Source: Abelmoschus esculentus
Lineage: Eukaryota; Streptophyta; Magnoliopsida; Malvales; Malvaceae
Length of the DNA stretch: 64,000 nt
Assembly: GCA_035048815.1 (NCBI GenBank)
Contig: JAUCBN010000034.1
Span: 16,106,737 to 16,170,736, forward strand
Reading direction: 5' to 3'
The position numbers and the translations under genes are program-made. Each line of letters begins with the position of its first letter. The first letter of the stretch is position 1. The notes below the pieces were generated by a model. That model did no database searches and was not told the DNA's origin. It saw only the letters and a list, made by a program, of their open reading frames with translations. Shown here in pieces: positions 34,052 to 45,528 of this stretch.

Positions 34052-36843
34052 CTACAAGATGATTATACTCCACAGCAATACTTTGATCACCACTAACACG
34101 CTAGCAGAACCTCCCCTGCTCCGACCCGTCGAATCCGAACTTGTTGAGTTCATTGATGGTGCTGTTATATTTACCATGGTTCCATTCCTTCCAAGGCTGC
34201 ATCATACATCAACAAATAATAAATCAAACGAGGATAAGTGGAAAAAACTAAGCCAAATGGGTAAAAGTTTTTTTGTTTTTTTTTACCTTCCTGGGAAAAT
34301 ACAAGAACCATGACCTGTCAAAGAAGCAATCTCGGATAAGTTTCCTTTTAATGAAAGCAATAATGTTTTTTATGTTAGTATATATGCATTCATGTTTTCT
34401 ATCCATCTTACTTGGATCTGTTGTTGTGATATCTGCAACCCCGTTGAAGTCGCATGCATCGGGAGTCTTCCCCATACGGTGATAGTAAGTGTCGAATGCG
34501 TAAGTTGCGTGTGCAATCACGTTATCCGGCTCATAACATGGTTTTCCCTGCAACAATTGTGAACAATCCACTTTTCCAGGTCCACATGCCCAATCTAAAG
34601 CAGCCTGCAACATCTTCGGATCAGCGCCTTCCTTTGCGGTACAATAAGTTTGGTTAGTGGTATCGTTTGCTAACAATGACCCTGAATCTGTCAAGCGCAG
34701 TATATAAATAGGGTCACCATTTGCATCGAACAATCCCCAGTTCTTCTCTGAGATTGGTCCAGGTTTCAGGTCCTCATTATAGAGCTCATAGATATAAGTA
34801 CTGACAGCAATTCCAGGACGCTTGGGAGTTCCGGTTTTGTTTATCACATGGCGGATCAAGTTGCTGTTGTAAGTGTTGGCATTCTCGATTGTTGCATCTG
34901 GCTCATTGGAATCACCTTTAGATGGCCAACCGGTTTCAGTCACTATAACAGGGATGTTAGTGAAGTTCAGAAAAGCCATGGCAAAATACGTAGCATCGAC
35001 CATAGCATCAAAGACGTTGGAGTAGTGGACAAGTGTGTTAGAATCGACGGCCTCCTTGGTCGGAGAAAGAGGCTTAAAAAGTGCATAGTCTAGTGGAATC
35101 ACACCATTAGATTGCATGTAGTCATAGTAAGGGTATATATTAAGCATAAGAGGCGACCCTGTCGACTGCAAGAAATTAAGTATAGAGACCATAACTGGAT
35201 TCCACGACCGGTTGAAGAAGGCTTGGGAAGGTGGGAAAGAATCAAGGATTATGGATGAAGCAAGAGGCGTTGAAACTTTGATTTGCTTGTCTAAATTCGA
35301 TGCCACGAGGGCAGAGTGAACGTACTTCATGGCATTCACAAGAACTGGTGCTGCATTAGGAAGAGTATTGAAAACCTCGGAACCAACACAAATTGCAGTG
35401 ATGTTGGTTGCTGGATAATGTGCAATAATATTCCGAGAAACCCAATTAGCTGCAGTAGAATTCGATTGTCCAATGCCTAGAAGTTGCTCATTGGGGATAG
35501 AAACCATAACTCGAATGCCACTATTTGCAAGAGCAACTAGCATGCCTCGGTCCGCATCATATAGCCTAACATGTCTGATTTGCTGAGCTTTAAGAAGAGC
35601 AACTACTTGAGTTGGGTGTGGCATGATTGATAGATCTGTCCCTATATTCACTCCAATATATGGATCTGCAACAACAAAATTAGACTGAAATAGTTAAAAA
35701 CAGATCTCTCTATAGAGCAAAGCAATGCATCTTAATATACAAAACAGTCGCTTCGAAAGTGTCGGATATGGGAATGCATCTACCACAAATTTACTTCGAG
35801 AAAAAATAAAGTCGGTCTCTTACAATAAGATAGTCCCTCGCTCAAATAGAAACCCCACCATGATCAGTAGATTTCCAACAAAGAAACTTATCCACGACAA
35901 CATTTCTATAAAAAAATTGCATGCTAGCTACTGGCTACATCAAAAGCATCAAGACATGTACCTGTATATGTATATAAAATAATGGAGGATGGTATGTTCC
36001 CTATGCAGAAAGCCAACAGCATTTCCTAGATCCAGTAATATTTTGACCATTTTTTCATTACCAAGGCAAGTGGAAATGCCACTGCCCGATATTTTTCTCT
36101 TGTTCTTAAAGAAAATCCAGTTAAGGACTAAAATGAAGCAATGGAATTACCTCTAGGATCTACCCTTCTGAATAATATTGAGTAAAATGAATGTTTTCAT
36201 TAATTACAAACTATGTTTTTTCCATTTTACTTTTCCTTATAAATTCAACAAAAAGAATTCAACAGTAGTGGAAAACTATCCCTTAAATCTACCCTAACCC
36301 CACATGAAAGCTGGATTCCACATTGTACACAGAGAAATGTATGACCTGCAGTAAAATAATTGAGTATCCCATTTATAATTGGTTACTGGTTTATATGCTT
36401 TTCTTGCCAGAAGAGTTATCAGTTAAGTTCTCATTAGCTGACATGTAGGCCATATATATTATATATTCTCTTCTCTTTTCTTTTTTTTTTTTAAAAAAAA
36501 AACTCCCTTCTGTCCTCACTTATCCCCCAATTCAATGCTTCAAACCTACTAAAATCCCCCAAGCAGAGTAAACAAGGTAAAAGAATTCATTACAGTCAAA
36601 ACACTTTCCCTCAAACACGTTTAAACAGTTCATGTTTCATCAGATTTCTAGCATTCAAATAACTTGGTAGGAGAAAAAAACAAAGAAAAGAAATCCCAGA
36701 AAGCTGATCGAAAAGAAACCAAGTTCATCCGTTGTAAGATCCCTTTAAATGGAAGAATCTGATATAAAAAAAGCTTTACCTTCATCAGCAGCTGCTTGAG
36801 AAACGGCTAGAAGAAGAAGAACAAAACCAAGAATCCAAGCCAT
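34052..36843 (-). CDS. GH17 beta-1,3-glucanase with X8/CBM43 domain, GPI-anchored type, 496 aa
   Basis: Four exons on the minus strand: 36843-36780, 35665-34412, 34314-34287 and 34196-34052. Exon 1 encodes the signal peptide (MAWILGFVLLLLAVSQAAAD). The GH17 barrel has the probable acid Glu118 (ICVGSEVF) and nucleophile Glu265 (VTETGWPSKG). The C-terminal X8 domain (TYCTAKEGADPKMLQAALDW to SHGSCIFPGS) binds beta-1,3-glucan. The last exon is Ser/Thr/Asn-rich with a hydrophobic end (VLLWSIIIL), a typical GPI-anchor signal. The protein should sit at the cell surface and trim callose, perhaps at plasmodesmata as for related enzymes. The third exon is only 28 nt and encodes the HGSCIFPG cysteine segment; without it the frame fails. 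It resembles At2g01630 (~500 aa, from memory). Confidence 0.93.
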
Positions 36844-37258
36844 AAGAAAACAAACAAAACCCAGAGAGCAGAGTGATGTAAGGCAAGTGGAACCAACTGG
36901 AAACAAGTAGAAAAGAAACTGTGGGGCTGAGTAGTAAGAAAATATGGAGAGAGACGAGTCGAGTGAGGGAGAAAGCTCTATAATTATTATAATAAATGTG
37001 GAAAATCATGGAATGGGTGTGGGCAAAAAGCCTAAATATAATAGATTGGTAGAAAAACAAAAGAAAAGACATTAACTGACATAAAAAAGTCATGTTAGTA
37101 GATGAACGGCTGTGATATCATCTGCGACATGTTACGACAGTTGCATGCAAGAAATCAAGGCTGCTCTGAGAACACCTTTTTCTTTTATGGTATTTGGATT
37201 TTATTTCATTTCTGTTGGATATAGCCGTTGCTGAGCCAGATCTAATTGTACATTTATA
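36844..37258. promoter_or_regulatory. GH17 gene upstream region
   Basis: Leader and promoter side of the minus-strand glucanase. TATAATTATTATAATAAATG near 36980 is a possible TATA region. The frame on the minus strand at 36785-37093 only overlaps exon 1 in another phase. Confidence 0.4.
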
Positions 37259-37513
37259 GGAAAATTCTACGAACACCGCTGAACACCATTAATGCTGAAT
37301 ATTATTGAATACCATTAAATTAATTAATAAAGAATAAAAATCTTAAGGACTCAATATGTAATTAATAAAAGTGTGATAAACTCAACATATTATTAATAAT
37401 TATATGATTAGTCCTTTAGATTTTTATTCTTTATAAATTAATTTAATAATATTCAGCGGTGTTCAACATTAACGATGTTCAGCGGTGTTCGACGCCCATT
37501 GTAGACTCATCCT
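37259..37513. mobile_element. MITE family A, copy 2
   Basis: Left end GGAAAATTCTACGAACACC, right end GACGCCCATTGTAGACTCAT. The motif TTCAGCGGTGTTC is present twice near the right end, and its inverse lies near the left end. It shares the AATAAAGAATAAAAATCTTA interior with copies 1 and 3. Confidence 0.75.
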
Positions 37514-38280
37514 ACATTTATATCTTTTTTTTCAGGTTTACCAGTAGTTTTTTTTAATATAAATTATAATTCACATCTTAAAATAGATTTTTACTTTAAA
37601 ACGTGGTAATTAACATTTTTAAGATATTAAAGTACGTACTAGTTATTTTTTATTAAAGGGATCAAAATTACAATTTAACCTATCTGTTTCATTCTCTAAT
37701 AAAACCAAGGAATAGAGGCAACAACTATTGGCATGGGGACAAGAAGGTAAAACCATCATTCTCCTCAACGGTCATATTTTTTCCAGTTTTAGCTTTAAAA
37801 AATGATTATTGTTCTTGTGACCTATAATACTAGGAGACTGGTGCCTTACTTTTACCAGTCATAATGACTCATTGGTTTAATTGTCTACTTTTGATCTGAA
37901 ATGTTTTAGGTTTGGTTTGTTCTCAATGTTTTTGAAAAATATTATTGGGGTTAAAGAGTAATTTTAAAAAAATATAAAATAAATAATTTTTTAATTTAAA
38001 TTATTTTGTTTGGTTTGAAAATAATTTTTAAAAGATAAAATTTTTGAAATAATAGTTCAATTCAAATTACTTTTATAATTCTATAGACCCAAATAACCAT
38101 ACATTTCCAAATAGAAATTTAATTAAAACAATATTTCACTAAAAGATATACTTAACTATTATCTAATATCAGTTTGTGACATCTTAAATTTAATTTATAT
38201 TTAAATCGAATCTAAATTTAAACCCATTTTCGGGTTAAATATAATTATTTATACTCCAATAAATTATTTTTACTAAGTAT
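37514..38280. other. AT-rich spacer
   Basis: No gene or RNA seen; long TTTTAAA-like runs. Confidence 0.5.
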
Positions 38281-38667
38281 TTGCGTTTCGGAGGGGAGCT
38301 GCTTGAACATGTTCCTTTGACAGTTTTTTGGGGCAAGTTGGAGGGTAGGGAAGCAGCACTGAGTCGTGTATTTTCCTCTTATTTTTGTTACAGATTGGAG
38401 AGGACTTGACTGAAGGTGAGGCGAAGGTGTTACTGCAGTATGGTGGTTCCGAATACTGGCTTGGGAACAATGCTCAACTACTGTGACAGAGTTGTTCATG
38501 ATCGAAAAAACGAGAGTGGCAGCTCGGAATGGAGATCAAAAATAGGAAAGCTGCTGGCAGATGCATATAACGGTGGAACTATTGTCTCAAGCAGTCTCGT
38601 AGAGGATGTCAAAGAACAGTATAGTGTGAATACAGAGATTAAACAGGAGCTTGGATTAGAGGTTTGA
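38281..38667 (+). pseudogene. Unidentified gene fragment
   Basis: GC-balanced island in AT-rich DNA. An open frame at 38416-38667 encodes 83 residues, the last 60 of which (HDRKNESGSSEWRSK, VEDVKEQYSVNTEIKQ) look like genuine protein. Upstream, a pyrimidine tract and CAG (TTTTTGTTACAG, ~38390) and a second open stretch in another frame suggest former exons joined with a shift. The family is not recognised. It may be a transposed or decayed gene piece. Confidence 0.35.
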
Positions 38668-40621
38668 CTGTAGAACATGATCTCAAACCTTGTGTTTTCT
38701 CTTATTCTGAATTCTCCAATTTTCTTGTCTATACTCTGCCTGCATTTAACTTTTAAATTTCAGACTGTTCTTTATGTATGTTAGCAGGACTAAGCAGAGA
38801 CAGTCCTACAAACACATTAGGATACCTTTTGACTTAGTATTATGTAATGTAGTACCAATGAAACATGAATCTTCCTGTGTATACATTTTAGTATAATTTG
38901 AATATTGTCATGGCGTTGTCCGTTGACAATATTTCCCATGCTTTATTCCCTTTGCTTTTCTAGGTTGCTAATGGATAGGGTTTAGTGGTTCATCTTTTGT
39001 GAAAAAATGATGAGGGTCTCACTTTTTACTGCATGGTAGAGATTATGGTTTCCAGATAGTGTTTGTTTTAGGGTCTTTTGGTATTTTGCTTTTACTCCAA
39101 GTTTGGATAAAAATATTAGGGCTGTTCAAAATATGGGCTGGGTCTTGATTGATACTCAGGGTCTCTACTTGGGCAATAAGAGAGATTTTCAGAATTATTA
39201 GTTGATGTCTTAACCACGTACAGTTTTAGGGTGTAAATCGCCAATTGTTTTATTATACTTTTATTGGTGTTTTTATTTTTAAATAGTGGGGTTAGGATTA
39301 GGGTTGTGGTTAGGGTTTAAGAAATTAAGGATAAAGTGTTTTTTAGGGTTTAGGATTTAAGATATGAAATTTAGGGTTAGAACTTAGAATTTAATTTTTT
39401 TTAATAATTTTTAGTGTGAACATATAAGAATGCATGATTAGGGACATGGGTGGAGTTATGTATGTAATTGGGGTGTCTGTTGACACCCTAAAATTTTTGA
39501 AAAATTATATTTTTCTATACAATTTATATATAAAAGTTTAAAAATATATGTAATTGATACCCCTTTATAAATAATTTGACATTCTTTTATAAATAATTAA
39601 CTCTTTTTAAATACCGTTCAAGAAAATGACACCCTTTATATAAATTTTTAATTTCGCCCTGATTCGGGACATAATTTTTGTTCTTAACTTTATATTTCTC
39701 AACTTTAATCATAGTTCTTTACCCAACAATTCTAAAACAACATTATCTAAAAACTGTGTCATGGTCAGTTGTTTTCTTTTCTCTTTTCATTGCTTCTCAA
39801 TTAGTACAAATTTGAACTTCCATAAAGGAATTGTCACACAACTAAGGCTTGCTCCAAAAAGACAAAGGAATCAATCAAGTATGTGTCTAAATATATTACA
39901 ATTCCTAGCCAAATCAAAGGGGAAAATATCAATATTTATTGCAAAAAGTTATGTGTTGTAAAATGATTGGTACAGGTAGATCTGCCGGCAAAAACCCATT
40001 GATTAGTTCATATACTAATGAAAAAGAGAGAACCCAAATAGAAAGAAAAAAAATGTTTAATGGGTGAAGTGTCTCAATGTCACTCAGTCTAATTCTAATT
40101 GAAAATCACATAATAATAATAATAAGACTTGTGTATAGTCCCCAAAAACATGATGTCTCCTTTACATGTCCTAATACTTTACTCATTTGAAGAATAATGT
40201 GGAAGCTTTTAGTGTATCATGAATATATTTAAAAATCTAAAAATTATATAAACGTCAGATTTATCGTCATCGATAATGATAATATAACTAATAATGTATA
40301 ACAATTTATTGAGTGGTTTCAGTTAAAAAATTGTTATTATATCTATATGATATAAATTCAAATGATGTATTTATACGACGTATATGCTTTATTAAAGAAT
40401 TAAAATTAATCGACATATATTATCTTATAGATAGTTCAAATAGTATATATTTAAACCCATCATTATAGTGTCAAAGGACTAATTGGGAAAGATTGCTATT
40501 TGCCACCTAAACTCTAATTCCATCCCTTTTTGGTGGGGGATTGCTGGCCTAAAAATAGATGAGTATTCATCTCCTCTAAATTTCAAGATGTGGACCAGGT
40601 GGTGTTATCAAAATGGTTGAA

Positions 40622-40623
<2 letters not shown>
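38668..40623. other. Spacer with telomere-like and simple sequence
   Basis: A degenerate TTAGGG-like tract lies at about 39281-39400 (GGTTAGGATTAGGGTTG, GGTTAGGGTTTAAG). Near 39470, GGGTGTCTGTTGACACCC is a near-palindrome. No gene seen. Confidence 0.5.

Positions 40624-40624
<1 letters not shown>

Positions 40625-40661
<37 letters not shown>
40625..40661. repeat. (TA)n microsatellite
   Basis: About 18 uninterrupted AT/TA units. Shorter runs of the same type lie at 43297-43316, 45243-45260 and 47451-47469. Confidence 0.9.
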
Positions 40662-40664
<3 letters not shown>

Positions 40665-41122
40665 CATGTAATCTATTTTTTCTTCAATTCTAAAAAAAAT
40701 AAATTTGAATATTTTTCGAAAGATTACTTTTCGAATGTTAAACTCACACAAAAAATAAAACATATGAGTATTTATGATTATTAGGTGAATCAATGATCTT
40801 AAAAAAAATCACGAATATAATTTTTATAAAAAATTCATCATTAATGTATCAAATATTAATATAATAATCTTAAAAAATAGCTTGATCATATACTCAAAAC
40901 ATAAAATAGGAATTGATTAAGGTGTGTTGATATTTGAGTTATGAAGGTGTACAATAATGCTCTTAAAATTTAGATTTTAAGACATAAATATTATTTAATA
41001 ATTACACGGTTGGACCGTTGTCATTGTTCCTAGTGACCTAATGTTTTAGGTCACACGATAAAGCAATCATTTCAAATAGTAGTTGCCAAGTGAAGCAAAT
41101 ACAAATTAACTACAAACTTGCA
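40662..41122. other. MYB gene 3' flank
   Basis: AT-rich; includes the probable 3' untranslated region of the minus-strand MYB gene. No gene seen. Confidence 0.5.
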
Positions 41123-41954
41123 CTACTTATCATCAGTCAGTACAAAATCCCAGATGTTGAAATCATCATCCCACAAGCTCAAACCATTGCTTGCACTGGA
41201 ATCATGGGAGGGCCAGTCCAAACCAGGGAACTGATGTAGTTCTTCAAGGAACATGGAAGAGTGACATGAGGAAGAAGACGGGGAGGAAGATGATGTTGAC
41301 GCTAAAATTTCATGGGGTTCGATCAAAGGAACCTCATCGGTGCAGAAACCAATGGAATCAATGACAGGCACCTTCATCTCCTCCATTGTGGACTTTAAGG
41401 ATGGTGTTTCCGGTTCCATTGTTTTGTCGTCTTGTTCCTTCTGGTCCTGTTGGGGATGAATATGGTGTTCTTCGGTGGTCGGTAATGGCTTGTGGGTGAC
41501 AGGATCGATCCCCATTTTCCTAAGCTTCTTCTTGATGTGAGTGTTCCAATGGTTTTTTATCTCATTATCAGTTCTCCCAGGGAGATGAGAAGCTATTTTA
41601 GACCACCTGGAAAACGTGTAAAACATGACAAAGACATTGAAACCCTAAAGAACAAAACAACTTTACAATCAAACCAGATGGGGAAAGAAACCTGTTTCCT
41701 AGCTGAGCATGAAGATCGATCACCATTTTCTCTTCATATTCAGACAAGAGTCCTCTCTTCAAATCTGGTCTGAGATAATTCGTCCATCTCAGTCTGCAAC
41801 TCTTCCCGCACCTTAACAATCCTGCAAGCTTAGGAACAGCTCTCCAGCAGCATTGTCCATTGGAGAGGATGAAGCTACTAAGCTTCTTATCTTCTTCAGC
41901 AGTCCATGGCCCTTTCTTCAACCCAACTTTATCACAGCAGGGTTGCCTTCCCAT
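41123..41954 (-). CDS. R2R3-MYB transcription factor, MYB20/43/85 type, 248 aa
   Basis: Two exons on the minus strand, 41954-41692 and 41606-41123, joined at GN(R)|WSKIA. The start MGRQPCCDKVGLKKGPW is the conserved start of these MYBs; an in-frame ATG further upstream adds non-conserved residues. R2 (about residues 13-61) and R3 (67-112) have the regular Trp spacing, with IKNHWNTHIKKKLRKMGIDP closing R3. The C-terminal half is acidic and Ser-rich and ends NIWDFVLTDDK. MYB20/43/85 proteins regulate secondary wall and lignin-related phenylalanine pathway genes. The group is assigned from the R2R3 sequence and the HKPL motif; the exact orthologue is not certain. The first R2R3 intron, common in the family, is absent here. 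Confidence 0.9.
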
Positions 41955-44900
41955 CTCATTAAAAGTATACAAAATCAAATCAAAGATGGAGAATAAGAAT
42001 TCAAGATGTATACAAGGAAAGGAAGTAAGGAACTCTCTGTTTAAAGCCCTATTACAAGAATCCAAGTTTCAACCTTAATATTATAAATGAATCACCCAAG
42101 ACACATAAGCTCATCCCACTTTATTTTATTTTTATATATTTATTTAAATACTATTACTTTTTGTTTTGGTTAATACACGTGTCCATCAATGTGGCAAACG
42201 TGGCATGTCACTTTGAGAATGCTCTATCATTTCAAAGATTTCATGTATATTTATGCGTGTGTTTGGTTTTGTTTCAGTTCCAAGAGTGCCACGTAGATAC
42301 GGTGATTTATGTTTTGTCTTGTTTTATAACCGTATCATTTCTCGTATTAATAATATTTTATTTACATTTTTTTACCGTTGATTTTGGGGTTTTGTTTACT
42401 TTTATTTCATGTTTCCCCAGCCTTGTCTGGTAAGTAAAATTGGTCCACTTTCTACATCTACCTAAGCAGATGTATTGTCCAATTTCTAAGGAATTCGTAT
42501 CAGATTACAAATGTTTGTTCATACTTTTCTTATGATTCATTTCTAAGTAAAATAATTTAACTTTGAGGTCAATTTAATATTATTTTTAAAAAGTGTAATA
42601 AAAAAGTATAAAAAAAGATTCCTTTTAGTATTTTTGGTTTAAGATATATGTGTTTAGTATTATTGTCAAAAAGTATTTTTTGAGAAAATAAATGACTATT
42701 TTAGACATAATATTATAAGTTAAAAAATATATATTTAAATGATAATTAAATTTTTTATATTATAATATTAACTTAAATTATGATAAAATATAAAAATATT
42801 AAAAAATACATAGATTATTTTTGAAAAGTAATTTTCAAAAGTGCTTTTGAGAAAATATATAATTTTTAAAGTAAAACAACAATTTATGTTAAATATAATT
42901 ATTTATTTATAAAAATTAAATTATAATAAAACATAACAAATTAATGCTAAAATTGTAATTGTCTCCTAAAAAGCACTTTTTCAATCGCAAAAGTTAAAAA
43001 TTTAGATTTTGCATTTGGGTTGAAAAACATTTTCAAACGTAATTTTTTTTTCAAAAGTTAACTATTTAGCATTGTTTCTGTATTTTAAACCAACTTTTGA
43101 CCCAAAAACTGGTTTAGAACGCAATGTTAAACCTTTGACCCAAAAGTTAGTTTAGAACGCAATGCTAAACATAGCATTAGTTTTAAAGATCACATATTAA
43201 AAATATATATAATGGTAGGTTGGATATCCGTATTTATAATGATTTTTTATAATATTTAATTTAAATTAATTAATAAATTAAAAATGAGTGATTATAATAT
43301 ATATATATATATATAGCAATACGTAAGGAAGATGGAGTAGAATTGGGAATATACATGAGTAGGTATAAAGTACCCATAAACAAAAGGACATGGTATCTAA
43401 AACTATTAAATTAAACCCATATTTATTATTTTTTGTAGCATATTAATTAATATTTTTTTCTTGTTTCCAAAGCAAAATGGCCTTGTATTATAATAATATT
43501 ATAAAGTTTTAATACAAAACATATACACTAGAAAAGTAACTACTTCATTAAGCAAGCAATGCCAAAAATAATTGTATAAATAAATTAATTTCCTTTTTTG
43601 TTCTTAAGGTTTTATCAGCTTTGCGACACAGCTACGGTGCTATCACTGTCGAGGAAAGACTTACCACCAGCTTCGAATCTCATTGTCAATATTTGTAGAT
43701 TCTGAATTTAAAATAAATAATATTTATTATATGAGTCTAAATCAAGTAATCCTCCCTTTTTGACCATTAATATTTTTAACATATATATTTTGATTTTGAT
43801 TCGGATTTACTCTTTACCAAATTATTTATTTTGAAAGAGAATAAATAACGAAAAGTCATATTATTGTTACACACGAATTTTTCTAACGTATGAGATATTT
43901 TAAAAACAAGACTAAAAAGAGGTTCAATCGAAATTTTAATAAAAATTATAAGAATTTCGGTATTGACTTTTCAGTATACATCAAAATTCATATATTTTTC
44001 GTAAAAAAAATTGATATATACCAATATTTTTATAATTTTTGAAACATCCAATACATAAAAAAATTCGATACCAGAATTCTTATAAATTTTATAAAAAATT
44101 CGATTATTCCTTATCTTATCCTCAAACATTTAACCCTACAACTTTCTCTCCTCGGTCAGTCCCTTCTTGTAATCCTAGTCAAAGTTTTAGGGTATTTATT
44201 TTTCGTATTCTAAGCAAATTTTACTTAGCGACAATGATGAACTCGTACATTTTATTACCAAAGAGAGGAAGGTGTAAGATGGAGAACACTTGGCTTGACT
44301 TGTCCTTCAGCAGTCTATAAATTATCATGTGCATTTTATTTAAAAAAAAAAAAGAAAAATACTTTTACTAACATAATATTTTTTATCGTGTGTATCTTTT
44401 GATTAAATTTTTAAAGATTTTTAGAATATATTAACATAAAATTTTATATAAGAGTTAAATTATAAATTTATCATTTTGGGTCAAAATATGCTTTTATTAT
44501 TATTTCTAAATAATTTTAAAGTAATTACGAACGGAATCAGAAAATTTAATCAATGGTATCAAAATTTTGAGTGTTCATTTATATTTTATTAAAGCGGTTA
44601 GAGTCAAATGATTTTTCTTAAAAATACATCAAATATTTTTAAAGCGGTATGAATTTATTTTTAAAGTAATGTCAACTTTTTTATATTAATGAAGTACGAT
44701 GTTAGGATTTTAAATTTTGATATTGTGAATAGAGTAAATTAAATTATAATAATTATCATATAATTAATTTTTAAATTATCTAATTCGAATTAATTAATAA
44801 ACGTGATTATAGAAAAAAGGGAATGATCTGTCCTTAAATGCCCACACCTTTGATTCTCCTTGTGCGGGTCCAGCATGTCTGTCTTAACCTGAAAAGACAT

Positions 44901-44979
44901 TTAAAAGCCCAAATTGAAGCATACACCCAGTTAGGAAAATGTTAGATTTTTCTCTTACGGCCCAAATTGAAGCATACAT
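41955..44979. other. Long AT-rich spacer
   Basis: MYB promoter side at the left end, then about 3 kb of AT-rich DNA. It contains a 38-bp-period duplication (TTTGACCCAAAA...AGAACGCAATG) at 43096-43171 and a 19-bp direct repeat (GCCCAAATTGAAGCATACA) at 44907 and 44960 next to MITE copy 3. The frame at 44039-44320 lacks coding character. No gene is supported. Confidence 0.5.
43096..43171. repeat. Two-unit tandem repeat, period 38 bp
   Basis: TTTGACCCAAAA(A/G) and AGAACGCAATG(T/C)TAAAC occur twice in the same order. Probably an internal duplication of a degenerate element. Confidence 0.6.
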
Positions 44980-45205
44980 CGTTAACGTTGAACACCGCTG
45001 AACATTATTAAATTAATTTATAAAGAATAAAAATCTAAATGACTAATAATACAATTATTAATTATATGTTAAGTTTATCACACTTTTATTAATTACATAC
45101 TGAGTCCTTAAGATTTTAAATTTTTATTAATTGATTTAATGGTGTTCAACAATGTTCAACATTAGTGGTGTTCAGCGGTGTTCGACGCCCGTTGTAGAAT
45201 TTTCC
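44980..45205. mobile_element. MITE family A, copy 3 (left end truncated)
   Basis: GTTGAACACCGCTGAAC near the left and GGTGTTCAGCGGTGTTCGAC near the right, then CCCGTTGTAGAATTTTCC at the right terminus. The interior matches copies 1 and 2. The outermost left terminus seen in copy 2 is missing and replaced by sequence ending in a 19-bp duplicate of nearby DNA. Confidence 0.75.
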
Positions 45206-45528
45206 GTTTTTAAGTTTAAGTTCAGTCCCTCAATTTTTATTAATATATATATATATATATAAATACAAAAAATATATACCACATATATAAATATAAAAAA
45301 ATATTTAAATTGAACTATAACAAGATAAATATTATAAATTAATAATTTAATTTGTTTCGATAATCAAAAATTATTTAAAGTTAAAATGGATAAATAAGTA
45401 AACTAAAATGATCCCAATAAATTATTTAAGTTTTGATTGTGTCTTTGAATAGTTAATCTTGATTTGGCAAATTACTTTGTTAAATAATCTATTTTATTTA
45501 AATAAGAGATTACAGTGATTAATTAAAC
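45206..45528. other. PHT1 3' flank
   Basis: AT-rich with a short (TA)n run at 45243-45260; no gene seen. Confidence 0.5.

Noticed and set aside
41955..42065. MYB start at the upstream in-frame ATG
   Set aside because: Adds residues not found in R2R3-MYBs; MGRQPCCDK is the conserved beginning.
44039..44320. 93-codon plus-strand frame
   Set aside because: Surrounded by AT-rich DNA, no recognised family and no regulatory context.
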